DNA of 22,009 nt from assembly GCA_937907525.1 (NCBI GenBank), contig CALCIB010000079.1, forward strand, positions 1 to 22,009, in the 5' to 3' direction. Position 1 is the stretch's first letter; each line of letters starts with the position of its first letter. The position numbers were made by a program, and so were the translations under genes. The stretch is from an uncultured Planctomycetales bacterium (lineage in GTDB: Bacteria > Planctomycetota > Planctomycetia > Isosphaerales > Isosphaeraceae). Of this stretch, positions 1-6,717 are shown piece after piece. The notes under the pieces are model-generated. The model was given only the letters and a program-made list of their open reading frames with translations. It was not told where the DNA came from and did not search any database.

Positions 1-52
1 CATCTGACGCCTTCGGCGTCTGTCTTCCCCCGCGAGGGGGGAAGACCGTTCG
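1..52 (+). repeat. REP-like two-hairpin repeat, truncated by window edge
   Basis: After CATCT come two hairpins. Hairpin A is GACGCC-TTC-GGCGTC (6-20). Hairpin B has a 10-bp stem, GTCTTCCCCC (22-31) with GGGGGAAGAC (37-46), and a 5-nt loop. The same layout recurs at 18081-18127 and, inverted, at 21962-22009. The left half of the unit is cut off by the window start. The stem of hairpin A differs from the other copies by paired changes. Confidence 0.85.
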
Positions 53-118
53 CGCTCATACCGCTTTTTCCGTTCAGCATGACGTCCGCCGCGCGCGCGA
101 TCAAGTTCGAGCCGGTCG

Positions 119-147
119 TTGCCGCCGCCATGCGGTCGCCGTACCAT
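119..147 (+). promoter_or_regulatory. candidate sigma70-type promoter for the propeller protein gene
   Basis: TTGCCG (119-124), a 17-bp spacer and TACCAT (142-147) give normal promoter geometry about 65 bp ahead of the start at 213. The same -10 sequence occurs ahead of the gene starting at 8618. A GGGAG ribosome binding site follows at about 198-202. This is motif reading only; such matches arise by chance. Confidence 0.35.
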
Positions 148-212
148 CAAGCCTCGGCCGACGGCGGCCCCCCCACGTTCGACCCGCCCTCGCGTTTCTC
201 GGGAGTCCCGTT

Positions 213-2186
213 ATGTCCTGGAAGGCGTTCGTCCCAGCCGTCGTCGGGCTCTGGTCGGTCCTCGCGCCCTTGACGGCGTCGGCCGCGACCTATCCCCAAC
301 TCATGGCCACGAAGTATGAAAACGGCGCGCCGTTGCCCGAGGGGGTCGCCCGGCCCGAGCCGACCTTCGACGAGGTCGACCGCTCGAAACTCCCGGACGG
401 GGCGAAGGTCACGGCCGCGGCGCGATCGGCGAGCGGCCGACTCTGGGTCGTCACCGACCGGGGCCCGTTCCGCTCGACGGCCGACGGCTTCGAGCCCTTG
501 GAGGTCGGACCCCGCCACCCCGAGCCGGGACAGCCGGAAGTCCACTGGAACACCAGGGTCCAGACGGTGACGGCCGACCCGCTGGGGACGCTCTGGGTGG
601 GCACCGACCGCGGCGTCTTCCTCTGCGACGGCGAACAGTGGTGGCGGAAGCTCGGCCGCGAGGACGGCGTCCCCTTCGAGGACGTCCGTCAGATCCACCT
701 CGCCCGAAACGGCGACGTCTGGGCCGCCACCCCCGCCGGCGCCTGGCGACTCCGCGACGGCCTCTTCCGATATTTCGCCGGCCGCCGCTGGCTCCCCGAC
801 GACGACGTCCAGGCCGTTTGGACCGACTCCCAAGGCCGCGCCTGGCTCGCCACCGCGACCGGGACCGCCCGCATCGAGGACCGCCCCACGACCCTCGCCG
901 AGAAGGCCGCGCACTACGAGCGGATCGTCCGCGCCCGTCACGACCGCCGCGGCTACATCGCCGGCATTGATCTTAAGGCGCCCGGCGACCTGGCCGGCGC
1001 CGTCTTCGACGTCAGCGACAACGACGGCCTCTGGACCGCCATGTACATAGGCGCCCAGGCCCTCCGCTTCGGCGCGACCAAGGATCCCGCCGCCCGCGAG
1101 GCCGCCCGGAAGTCGATGAACGCGCTTTTGGACCTGGAACGGCTCTCCGGCATCCCCGGCTTCCCCGCCCGCGCCGTGGTCAGCGACGAGGAACTCGCCG
1201 CCGGCGCCCGCGGCTTCAGCGCCGAGGGCAAGGTCCACGCCGTCGGCGTGGACGCCAAGGTCTGGTATCGCTCGCCCAAGGCGCCCGGCCTCTGGTGCAA
1301 GGGGGACACCAGCAGCGACGAACTCGACGGCCACTACTTCGCCTGGTACCTCTACCACGACCTGGTGGCCGACGACGCCGAGAAGGCCGAGATCGCCGCG
1401 GTGGCCCGCCGAGTCACCGACTGGATCCTCGCCAACAATTTGACGTTGGTCGACCATACCGGCAAGGCGACCCGCTGGGGCGTCTGGTCGCCGGAACTCA
1501 TCAACAAGGACCCGCTCTACCACGCGCTTCGGCCGCTGAACTCGCTTGAGATCCTGATGTTCCTGAAGGTCGCCGAACACCTCACCGGCGACGCCAGGTA
1601 CGCCGAGGCCGCCGACGGACTCATCAAGGATCATCACTACCTGCTCAACGGCCTGTTGATGCGCCGGGGCAAGGGTGAGGATCGCTGGGCCGACATCAAC
1701 CACTCCGACGACGAATTGCTGTACCTCTCGTATTACCCGCTTCTGATGCTTGAGAAGGACCCGGCGAAGCGCCGGCTCCTGACGCAGAGCATCGCCAGGA
1801 CGTGGGAGCCGATCGACGGCGAGCAGACGCTCCGTCCCGAGCGGAGCCCGTTTTACAACTTCGTCTACGGCGCGACCACCGGCCGCCGCTGCGACGTCGA
1901 GGACGCGCGCGAGACCCTGCGCGACTGGCCCTGGGACCTGATCGCCTGGAACACGAGGAACTCCCATCGCCACGACGTCCGACTCCGCCAGCAGCCCGGC
2001 CTGCGCCGGACCAACGTCCACCTCGACCGAGTCCTCTCCCCGGCGGAGCGGACCCAGACCCGCTGGAATTCCGATCCCTGGCGACCCGACCAGGGCGCGG
2101 ACGGCCGCCACGAGGCCGACGGCGTCGCCTTCAGCATCGCCTACTGGCTGGGCGTCTATCATGGCTATCTCTCGCCCGACGAGTGA
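213..2186 (+). CDS. exported two-component-regulator-propeller-like protein with helical C-terminal domain
   Basis: This 657-residue protein opens with a signal peptide (positive N-terminus, hydrophobic stretch, likely cleavage after the Ala-rich ASA at about residue 25). Residues ~65-225 hold at least three propeller-type repeats of the kind found in 'Reg_prop' beta-propellers, with the recurring pattern LWV.T..G.(F/W)R. Residues ~245-560 look like an all-helical toroid (DNDGLWTAMYIGAQALRFGA, LEILMFLKVAEHLTGDARYA), as in (alpha/alpha)6 sugar-active proteins, but I recognise no catalytic signature. The start at 213 is preceded by GGGAG and begins the signal peptide. No histidine kinase domain follows, unlike classical propeller sensors. 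It probably acts in the periplasm or at the cell surface; the substrate is unknown. The HEPN gene starts 18 bp downstream, so read-through transcription is possible. Confidence 0.75.
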   Translation: MSWKAFVPAVVGLWSVLAPLTASAATYPQLMATKYENGAPLPEGVARPEPTFDEVDRSKLPDGAKVTAAARSASGRLWVVTDRGPFRSTADGFEPLEVGPRHPEPGQPEVHWNTRVQTVTADPLGTLWVGTDRGVFLCDGEQWWRKLGREDGVPFEDVRQIHLARNGDVWAATPAGAWRLRDGLFRYFAGRRWLPDDDVQAVWTDSQGRAWLATATGTARIEDRPTTLAEKAAHYERIVRARHDRRGYIAGIDLKAPGDLAGAVFDVSDNDGLWTAMYIGAQALRFGATKDPAAREAARKSMNALLDLERLSGIPGFPARAVVSDEELAAGARGFSAEGKVHAVGVDAKVWYRSPKAPGLWCKGDTSSDELDGHYFAWYLYHDLVADDAEKAEIAAVARRVTDWILANNLTLVDHTGKATRWGVWSPELINKDPLYHALRPLNSLEILMFLKVAEHLTGDARYAEAADGLIKDHHYLLNGLLMRRGKGEDRWADINHSDDELLYLSYYPLLMLEKDPAKRRLLTQSIARTWEPIDGEQTLRPERSPFYNFVYGATTGRRCDVEDARETLRDWPWDLIAWNTRNSHRHDVRLRQQPGLRRTNVHLDRVLSPAERTQTRWNSDPWRPDQGADGRHEADGVAFSIAYWLGVYHGYLSPDE

Positions 2187-2204
2187 GCCCCCCGGGAGCC
2201 CGCC

Positions 2205-2618
2205 ATGAATCGGATCGACTTGCAACGGATCGCCGAGGAGCGGGCTAGGGACGCGGAAGCCCTCCTGGCCGCCGGCCAGTGGTCGGGGGCCTACTACCTG
2301 GCCGGCTACGCGGTGGAATGCGGCCTGAAGGCCCGCATCGCCCGCCAGATCGGCCAGCACGAATTCCCCGACAAGGAACTGACCCAGCGATGTTACACGC
2401 ATAATATTGATAAACTGATCGAAGTCGCGAACCTCGGCGCCGCCCGCGCCGTCGACATGGCCGCGAACCCTATCAGAGGTCGATACTGGCTGGTCGTCAA
2501 GGACTGGAACGAGGCGGCCCGCTACCAAATCTGGCTGGAGAAAGACGCCAGGGACCTCGTGAACGCGGTGATGGACCCTTCGAACGGAGTGCTGCCATGG
2601 ATAACGGGCCATTGGTGA
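2205..2618 (+). CDS. HEPN-domain protein
   Basis: This 137-residue, mostly helical protein has the hallmarks of HEPN proteins: an early helix with AYYLAGYAVECGLKA (~residues 28-42), then THNIDKLIEVA, then a helical C-terminus ending GVLPWITGHW. HEPN domains are often RNases or partners in toxin-antitoxin and defence systems. The canonical catalytic R-x4-6-H motif is not obvious; the nearest is RCYTH, with only three residues between Arg and His, so RNase activity is doubtful. The start has a GGGAG site upstream. Its 3' end overlaps the next gene by 22 bp, indicating tight translational coupling. No nucleotidyltransferase (MNT) antitoxin gene is adjacent. Family assignment is fairly secure; function is inference. 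Confidence 0.8.
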   Translation: MNRIDLQRIAEERARDAEALLAAGQWSGAYYLAGYAVECGLKARIARQIGQHEFPDKELTQRCYTHNIDKLIEVANLGAARAVDMAANPIRGRYWLVVKDWNEAARYQIWLEKDARDLVNAVMDPSNGVLPWITGHW

Positions 2619-2995
2619 TCGAGGAGATCGAGGCCGCGGAGCAACTGCTCCGCGAGTTTGACGAGTACGCGCCGATCAAGGTCGCCTTCTGGATGAGGAC
2701 CACCGACGAGGAGCAGAGGTATCTCTACATCGCGTCGGATCGGATCGGCGCCGAGGGCGTCAGCGACGCCTACGGCGAGGTCGTGCGCATCGGCCTGAAG
2801 ATCCAGTCTCCCTACTTCAACGTGTTCCGCGTGAAGGTCATCGACTCCGCGACGCCCCTGGCCAGGGCGGCGCTGGAGGCGCGCGACCGCTTCCCGCCCC
2901 ACATGCCCGCGCGGCTGGGCGGGTCGTGGTTCGGCGGGGTCGCCGCCGCCGACGTCTACGTCTACCCGGCGCTCGACCACGCCAAGGCGCCTTGA
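2597..2995 (+). CDS. unknown protein coupled to HEPN gene
   Basis: This 132-residue protein overlaps the HEPN gene by 22 bp and has its own GGAG site at about 2585-2588. I do not recognise a named family. It starts with an acidic helix (IEEIEAAEQLLREFDEYAP), followed by what looks like an alternating alpha/beta region with a strand carrying RYLYIASDRIG and a C-terminal GGVAAADVYVYP strand. No catalytic motif, membrane segment or signal peptide is visible. The overlap makes it the natural partner of the HEPN protein, possibly its antitoxin or a co-effector. That role is inferred from position only. Confidence 0.75.
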   Translation: MDNGPLVIEEIEAAEQLLREFDEYAPIKVAFWMRTTDEEQRYLYIASDRIGAEGVSDAYGEVVRIGLKIQSPYFNVFRVKVIDSATPLARAALEARDRFPPHMPARLGGSWFGGVAAADVYVYPALDHAKAP

Positions 2996-3065
2996 CCCCA
3001 GCGCCCACGATTACCGGCCGTGGGAGGATCTCCACCATGTCCCATGAGCGATCGGACTCCCGCGC

Positions 3066-3356
3066 ATGCAAAACTTCCGCGACGTCGACCCCGCGGAGTT
3101 GAGGGTTCCGTCACGACGCGGCGCGGACCCGTTGAAGCTCCAACGTCAGATCGCCCGGTTCGGAGCGTCAGCGACTGGCATGCCTCCGCCGTGGGTTTAC
3201 GAGGCGGCCGACGGGGTGCTCGTCGTATACAATGGAATCACTCGGGCGACTCGGATCGCCAAGCTCGCCCCTGGTTCGATGATCCGGGTCGAGGTCATCG
3301 GCAAGTTGCGGCGGACCTACGCGAACGAGCCCAGGATTGGAGACTTCCCACCATGA
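3066..3356 (+). CDS. small ParB/sulfiredoxin-like protein
   Basis: A 96-residue protein with NFRDVDPAELRVP near the start, then PPWVYEAADGVLVVYNGITRATRIAKLAPGSMIRVEVIG (39 residues, about 42-80, quoted here only by its ends: PPWVY to VEVIG). The N-terminal 'DPAEL.VP' and central 'YNG.TRATR.AK' resemble the ParB/Srx fold, where a GxxR-type motif follows a short strand. It is too short for a chromosome-segregation ParB and lacks an HTH. The ATG at 3066 is the only start in this frame and has no clear ribosome binding site; a good site lies ahead of ATG 3037 in another frame. Its stop overlaps the next start as ATGA, so the two genes are probably co-expressed. Function unknown. Confidence 0.65.
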   Translation: MQNFRDVDPAELRVPSRRGADPLKLQRQIARFGASATGMPPPWVYEAADGVLVVYNGITRATRIAKLAPGSMIRVEVIGKLRRTYANEPRIGDFPP

Positions 3357-3565
3357 TCTCGACGACCCAACGGGAGTTGATCGAAAAGCTCGCCGAAATC
3401 CAGGATCTATCCCCAGGCGCGCGGTTCGGAGAACTGCTCGCGAACCTCGCCTTCCTCGTCGAGGACCAGACCGACCAGACGATCCGCGAAGTGGATGACG
3501 ATCGACTGATGGCCGTGATGAACTCCCACCGTCGCGACCTGCAACGCCGACTGACCGACGATTGA
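3353..3565 (+). CDS. small helical protein coupled to the ParB-like gene
   Basis: This 70-residue protein starts at an ATG that shares an ATGA overlap (3353-3356) with the upstream stop. The sequence predicts two or three helices (ELIEKLAEIQ, ARFGELLANLAFLVED, DDRLMAVMNSHRRDLQRRL) and no hydrophobic segment. Its acidic middle and basic C-terminus are typical of small partner proteins. I recognise no family. The overlap with the ParB-like gene suggests a two-gene module; an antitoxin or adaptor role is possible but unsupported beyond position. The same frame stays open upstream to about 3020, but the coding signal there belongs to the 3066 gene. Confidence 0.7.
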   Translation: MISTTQRELIEKLAEIQDLSPGARFGELLANLAFLVEDQTDQTIREVDDDRLMAVMNSHRRDLQRRLTDD

Positions 3566-3594
3566 GGCCGGGCCGACGCGAGAGGGTGGGGGCG

Positions 3595-3978
3595 ATGGAC
3601 TTCGGCGGGTTCATCCTCTGGATTCTCATGGCCGGCGCGTGCTGCGTCGGGGGGAGTCTCGTGTTCGTCGCCTTCCTTGGGCGTTGGCCTGGGAGATGGA
3701 TCGGCCTTGGCGTGTTGGGCGCCGGCCTGACGGCGACGGCGGCCTTCGCGATCTACCTTCATCACGTCTACTGGGTGGACGAGCGCCTCGTCATCGCCGC
3801 GATCGATGGCGATGCCGCGCGGGTTGAGGCGCTGTTGGCCGCCGGGGCGTGTCCGGATTCGGAATGGGAGGGGATGTCGGCCGTCGCCGCGGCCCGGCGC
3901 GGCGGCCACGCCGACGTCGTCGCGATCCTTCTCCGCGCCGGGGCCGTCGAGTCGCCGAATGTGCTCGGCGAGGATTGA
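3595..3978 (+). CDS. membrane-anchored ankyrin-repeat protein
   Basis: The 127-residue product has two N-terminal membrane segments (~residues 5-28 and 33-55), joined by GRWPGRW, followed by a short ankyrin domain from ~63 to 116: a degenerate first repeat (LVIAAIDGDAARVEALLAAG) and a clear second one (MSAVAAARRGGHADVVAIL). Ankyrin repeats mediate protein contacts; here they would face the cytoplasm or periplasm depending on topology, which I cannot fix. The ATG at 3595 is preceded by a purine-rich GAGAGGGTGGGGG; an in-frame TTG at 3562 would add 11 basic residues and overlap the upstream stop. Binding partner unknown. Confidence 0.75.
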   Translation: MDFGGFILWILMAGACCVGGSLVFVAFLGRWPGRWIGLGVLGAGLTATAAFAIYLHHVYWVDERLVIAAIDGDAARVEALLAAGACPDSEWEGMSAVAAARRGGHADVVAILLRAGAVESPNVLGED

Positions 3979-3983
3979 TCGGC

Positions 3984-4013
3984 TGTCGGCCGACGAACCC
4001 GCGATGGTAGGAT
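3984..4013 (+). promoter_or_regulatory. candidate promoter of hicBA
   Basis: TGTCGG (3984-3989), an 18-bp spacer and TAGGAT (4008-4013) precede hicB by about 50 bp. TAGGAT and the following GGGATCGCC are repeated exactly at 4530-4544 ahead of the gamma-glutamyltransferase gene, with TGTCGA at the same distance upstream. The recurrence raises confidence above that of a single motif match. Confidence 0.5.
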
Positions 4014-4065
4014 GGGATCGCCGCGCGGGACTCGCTCGAATCAAGCCGAGGTTGGAGGGCCGACC

Positions 4066-4269
4066 ATGATGCCCTTGCCCATCGAGGTCGAACGCGAAGT
4101 GGACGGCCGTTGGCTGGCGGAAGTCCCCGATTTGCCAGGCGTCCTCGCCTACGGGGACACGGAGGGGGAAGCGATCGCGAGGGTCCAGGCCCTGGCGCTT
4201 CGCGTCCTGGCCGATCGCCTGGAGCACGGCGAGCCGGTCCCCGAGGGCCTGTTCGCCGTATCCGCGTGA
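4066..4269 (+). CDS. hicB: HicB-family antitoxin
   Basis: The 67-residue protein has the HicB partial RNase H-like fold pattern: a first strand (LPIEVEREVDGRWLAEVPDL), the PGV turn, then GDTEGEAIARVQALALRVLA as the helix, and a short tail. HicB neutralises the HicA mRNA interferase and usually represses its own operon through a C-terminal DNA-binding domain. This copy is short and shows no HTH or ribbon-helix-helix tail. A GGAGGG site (4054-4059) fits ATG 4066; ATG 4069 is an alternative. The stop overlaps the HicA start as GTGA, so the order is antitoxin first, the reverse of the classical hicAB arrangement but common for this subgroup. Confidence 0.88.
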   Translation: MMPLPIEVEREVDGRWLAEVPDLPGVLAYGDTEGEAIARVQALALRVLADRLEHGEPVPEGLFAVSA

Positions 4270-4481
4270 GCGCCTGGCCTTCGACGAAGGCTCGTCGCCT
4301 GTTCGCCGCCCTGACGCGGATCGGGTGGCGGGTCAAGCGTCAAGGCGGCACGTCGCACGCCGTGCTGGAGCGCGACGGTTGGGATGATGTCACGTTCGCG
4401 TTCCACGACGCGGACGAGATCGGCCCGAGGATGCTCGCCCGAATCGCCAAACGCACGGGACTCCGGCCCGAGGACTTGTGA
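4266..4481 (+). CDS. hicA: HicA-family mRNA interferase toxin
   Basis: This 71-residue protein begins at a GTG that overlaps the hicB stop by four bases (4266-4269). It has the dsRBD-like HicA pattern: a helix (ARRLFAALTRIGW), a strand (RVKRQGGTSHAVLER) holding the GTSH motif with the likely catalytic His at residue 31, then a strand and a C-terminal helix (MLARIAKRTGL). HicA cleaves mRNA and is held inactive by HicB. Length and motif are normal for the family, so the toxin appears intact. The ATG at 4384 is internal and out of frame with it. Confidence 0.9.
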   Translation: MSAWPSTKARRLFAALTRIGWRVKRQGGTSHAVLERDGWDDVTFAFHDADEIGPRMLARIAKRTGLRPEDL

Positions 4482-4505
4482 GCGGCGTCCAAAGCCGCTT
4501 CGTCC

Positions 4506-4535
4506 TGTCGATCGTCAAACCGACGGTGTTAGGAT
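4506..4535 (+). promoter_or_regulatory. candidate promoter of ggt
   Basis: TGTCGA (4506-4511), an 18-bp spacer and TAGGAT (4530-4535) form the same arrangement as the hicBA promoter, including the downstream GGGATCGCC. The predicted transcript start at about 4542 would leave a ~70-nt leader before ATG 4615. Confidence 0.5.
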
Positions 4536-4614
4536 GGGATCGCCGGAGCGTGGGATCGGGCGGCGGTTCGGCCCGGTCGCGACGGCGCGTTCCCACGGGG
4601 AGACGGACGGACTG

Positions 4615-6363
4615 ATGAGACGAGAGACGATCCGAGGGCGGGCCGCGACGGCGGCGGTGTTGGGGCTTTCGCTGCTGGTCGCGCCGGCGATGGCGGAGCA
4701 GGGGGGCGGGTTCGAGAAACACGTCGTCTCGGCCCAGGAGGGGAACGCCGCCGACGTCGGCCGCGACGTCCTGCGCGCTGGCGGCAACGCGATCGACGCG
4801 GCCGTCGCCACGGCCCTCGCGATGGCCGTCACCGTTCCGGAGGCCGGCAACATCGGCGGCGGCGGGTTCATCGTCGCCTTTCTGCCCGAGACCAAAAAGG
4901 TCGTCACCCTCGACTTTCGCGAGGCCGCGCCGGGTTCGGGAACGCCCCGGATGTACCTCGCCGCCGACGGCAAACTCCTCCCCCGGTATCGCGCCGGAGC
5001 GTGGGCCGGCGGCGTCCCCGGCACCGTCCGCGGCCTGGGGATGGCGCACGCGAAATGGGGGAGGCTCCCCTGGCGCGTCCTCGTCGCCCCGGCAGTGAAG
5101 CTCGCCCGCGAGGGCTTCGCCGTCTCCGATGAACTCGCCCGCGGCCTCAACAACCAACTCCGACCGAGCGGCGATAAGCAACGCGCCCGGTCCGCCTTCG
5201 GCCGCATGGCCGACTTCCCCGAGTCCGTCGCCGCCTTCGGCAAACCCGACGGCGCGCCGTGGAAGGGGGGCGACCGACTCGTCCAGGCCGACCTCGCCGA
5301 CACCCTCGAACGGATCGCCGCCGAAGGCCCCGACGAGTTCTACATCGGCGAGACGTCCGACCTGATCGCCGCCTGGATGCTCGAAAACGGCGGTCGAATC
5401 ACCAAGAAGGACCTCGCCGACTACCGTCCCAAGGAACGGCCCCCGGTCCATACCACGTTCCACGGTTACGACGTCTTCGGCATGGGCCCGGCCGCCTCGG
5501 GCGGGATCGTCCTCTGCCAGATGCTCAACATCCTGGAACGCTACGACCTGAAGGCCGACGGCCCGCGCCACCCCCGCACCCTCCACCGCGTCACCGAGGC
5601 CATGCGCCGGGCGTACTTCACCAGGGCGACCAGGATCGGCGATCCGGACTACGTCGACGTCCCGGTCGCCGAGCTGACCTCCAAGGCCGCGGCCGACGAG
5701 CTGGCGAAGACCATCGACGACGCCCGCGCCACTCCCAGCGCGGACCTCGCGCCGTTCCCGATCATCAAAGCCGAGTCCGACCACACCACCCATTTCTCGG
5801 TGATGGACGACCAGGGCGGCGCGGTGGCGATGACGTACACGCTGGAGGATAGCTACGGCTCAAAGGCCGTCGTCAAGGGCGCCGGCTTCATCCTCAACAA
5901 CGAGATGGGCGACTTCAACCTCCGCCCCGGCCGCACCGACGACGCCGGCGCGATCGGGACGTATCCCAACCAGATCGCCCCCGGCAAGCGGATGCTCTCC
6001 TCGATGTGCCCGACCCTGGTCTTCAAGGACGGCAAGGTCCGGATGGTCGCCGGCTCGCCCGGCGGCCGGACCATCCCCAACACGACGCTCTGGGTGGTCC
6101 TCAACGTCCTGGAGTTCGGCATGGACGCCCAGGCCGCCGTCGACGCCCCCCGGACCCACCACCAATGGTTCCCGGACGTGATTTCGCTTGAGGGCGAGAG
6201 CTGGCCCGGGGAGACGGTCAAGGCCCTGACCGACATGGGTCACCGCGTCCGGACGATCGGCCATCAGGGGACCGCCAACTCGATCGTCGTCGACCCCGCC
6301 TCCGGCCGGCTGTTCGGCGCCCCGGACATGCGCAGGACCACCTCCAAGGCGTCCGGCGACTGA
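4615..6363 (+). CDS. ggt: gamma-glutamyltransferase (glutathione hydrolase) precursor
   Basis: The 582-residue precursor carries a signal peptide (RRETIRGR, hydrophobic core, cleavage near AMA at 27). The family signatures follow: NAIDAAVATALAMAVTVPEA (about residues 59-78), the GGGGFIV segment, PAASGGIVLCQML, and the self-cleavage site at TTHFSV, where Thr391 would become the N-terminal nucleophile of the small subunit. YTLEDSYGSK and LNNEMGDF after it match the lid and acceptor region. The enzyme hydrolyses gamma-glutamyl bonds of glutathione and related peptides in the periplasm. The start at 4615 begins the signal peptide; upstream in-frame ATGs would put the signal sequence in the middle of the protein. 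It appears single-gene: repeats follow immediately downstream. Confidence 0.95.
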   Translation: MRRETIRGRAATAAVLGLSLLVAPAMAEQGGGFEKHVVSAQEGNAADVGRDVLRAGGNAIDAAVATALAMAVTVPEAGNIGGGGFIVAFLPETKKVVTLDFREAAPGSGTPRMYLAADGKLLPRYRAGAWAGGVPGTVRGLGMAHAKWGRLPWRVLVAPAVKLAREGFAVSDELARGLNNQLRPSGDKQRARSAFGRMADFPESVAAFGKPDGAPWKGGDRLVQADLADTLERIAAEGPDEFYIGETSDLIAAWMLENGGRITKKDLADYRPKERPPVHTTFHGYDVFGMGPAASGGIVLCQMLNILERYDLKADGPRHPRTLHRVTEAMRRAYFTRATRIGDPDYVDVPVAELTSKAAADELAKTIDDARATPSADLAPFPIIKAESDHTTHFSVMDDQGGAVAMTYTLEDSYGSKAVVKGAGFILNNEMGDFNLRPGRTDDAGAIGTYPNQIAPGKRMLSSMCPTLVFKDGKVRMVAGSPGGRTIPNTTLWVVLNVLEFGMDAQAAVDAPRTHHQWFPDVISLEGESWPGETVKALTDMGHRVRTIGHQGTANSIVVDPASGRLFGAPDMRRTTSKASGD

Positions 6364-6397
6364 GAGCCCGGCCTTATAAGGACGCAACGGCCTTCCC

Positions 6398-6406
6398 CCC
6401 TCGCGG
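6398..6406 (+). repeat. left 9-bp target-site duplication of the MITE
   Basis: CCCTCGCGG directly precedes the left inverted repeat and is repeated exactly at 6709-6717. The uninterrupted repeat at 17955-17963 has a single copy (CCCTTGCGG). Confidence 0.85.
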
Positions 6407-6708
6407 CATAGGTATGGCCACAACTTTTCGATTAGGAATTTGGAGAGCATAGGCAAGCTCTATATTGACCCAGATCGCCTATTCCGTCCCCTCTCCCACC
6501 GGGAGAGGGCAGCCGCGCAGCGGCGGGTGAGGGTCGTCGCGCTTCGCGGGGAGCGTCGGGTCGGCATGACGCAAGCCCAGAGCGTATCCCGAAATGCGAC
6601 GACCCTCACCCGGCCCTTCGGGCCACCCTCTCCCAGTGGGAGAGGGGACATCGGACGTTTGCCTATCCTTCCCAGATTCCGAGTCGAAAAGTTGTGGCCA
6701 TACCTATG
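6407..6708. mobile_element. 302-bp MITE-like non-autonomous element
   Basis: Both ends start CATAGGTATGGCCACAA. Comparing 6407-6456 with the reverse complement of 6659-6708 gives 44 matches in 50, the outer 25 being perfect. A 9-bp direct duplication flanks it (6398-6406, 6709-6717). It encodes no transposase or other credible protein. Its centre is an inverted pair of another hairpin repeat (6488-6647). A short, terminal-inverted-repeat, protein-less element with a target duplication fits a MITE mobilised by a transposase elsewhere. A 9-bp duplication is compatible with several IS families, so I do not assign one. Confidence 0.85.
6488..6647. repeat. inverted pair of REP-like hairpins carried inside the MITE
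   Basis: The left unit holds CCCTCTCCC-ACC-GGGAGAGGG (6489-6509), GCCGC-GCA-GCGGC (6512-6524) and the tail GGGTGAGGGT. The right unit is the mirror image: ACCCTCACCC, GGCCC-TTC-GGGCC (6612-6624), CCCTCTCCC-AGT-GGGAGAGGG (6626-6646). The layout (G/C-rich stem, short hairpin with a 3-nt loop, G-rich tail) equals that of the host repeat but with a different stem sequence. Confidence 0.8.
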
Positions 6709-6717
6709 CCCTCGCGG
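6709..6717 (+). repeat. right 9-bp target-site duplication of the MITE
   Basis: CCCTCGCGG abuts the right inverted repeat and equals 6398-6406. After it the host repeat continues as GGGAAGGTGGCCC. Confidence 0.85.

Noticed and set aside
147..2612. A long open frame on the minus strand opposite the propeller gene and HEPN gene.
   Set aside because: It has the Val/Gly/Arg-rich composition of an antisense shadow at high GC, with no recognisable domain, while the plus strand encodes a signal peptide and recognisable families.
4384..4614. An N-terminal extension of the gamma-glutamyltransferase from ATG 4384.
   Set aside because: It would overlap hicA and the candidate promoter and place the signal peptide internally at residue ~78.
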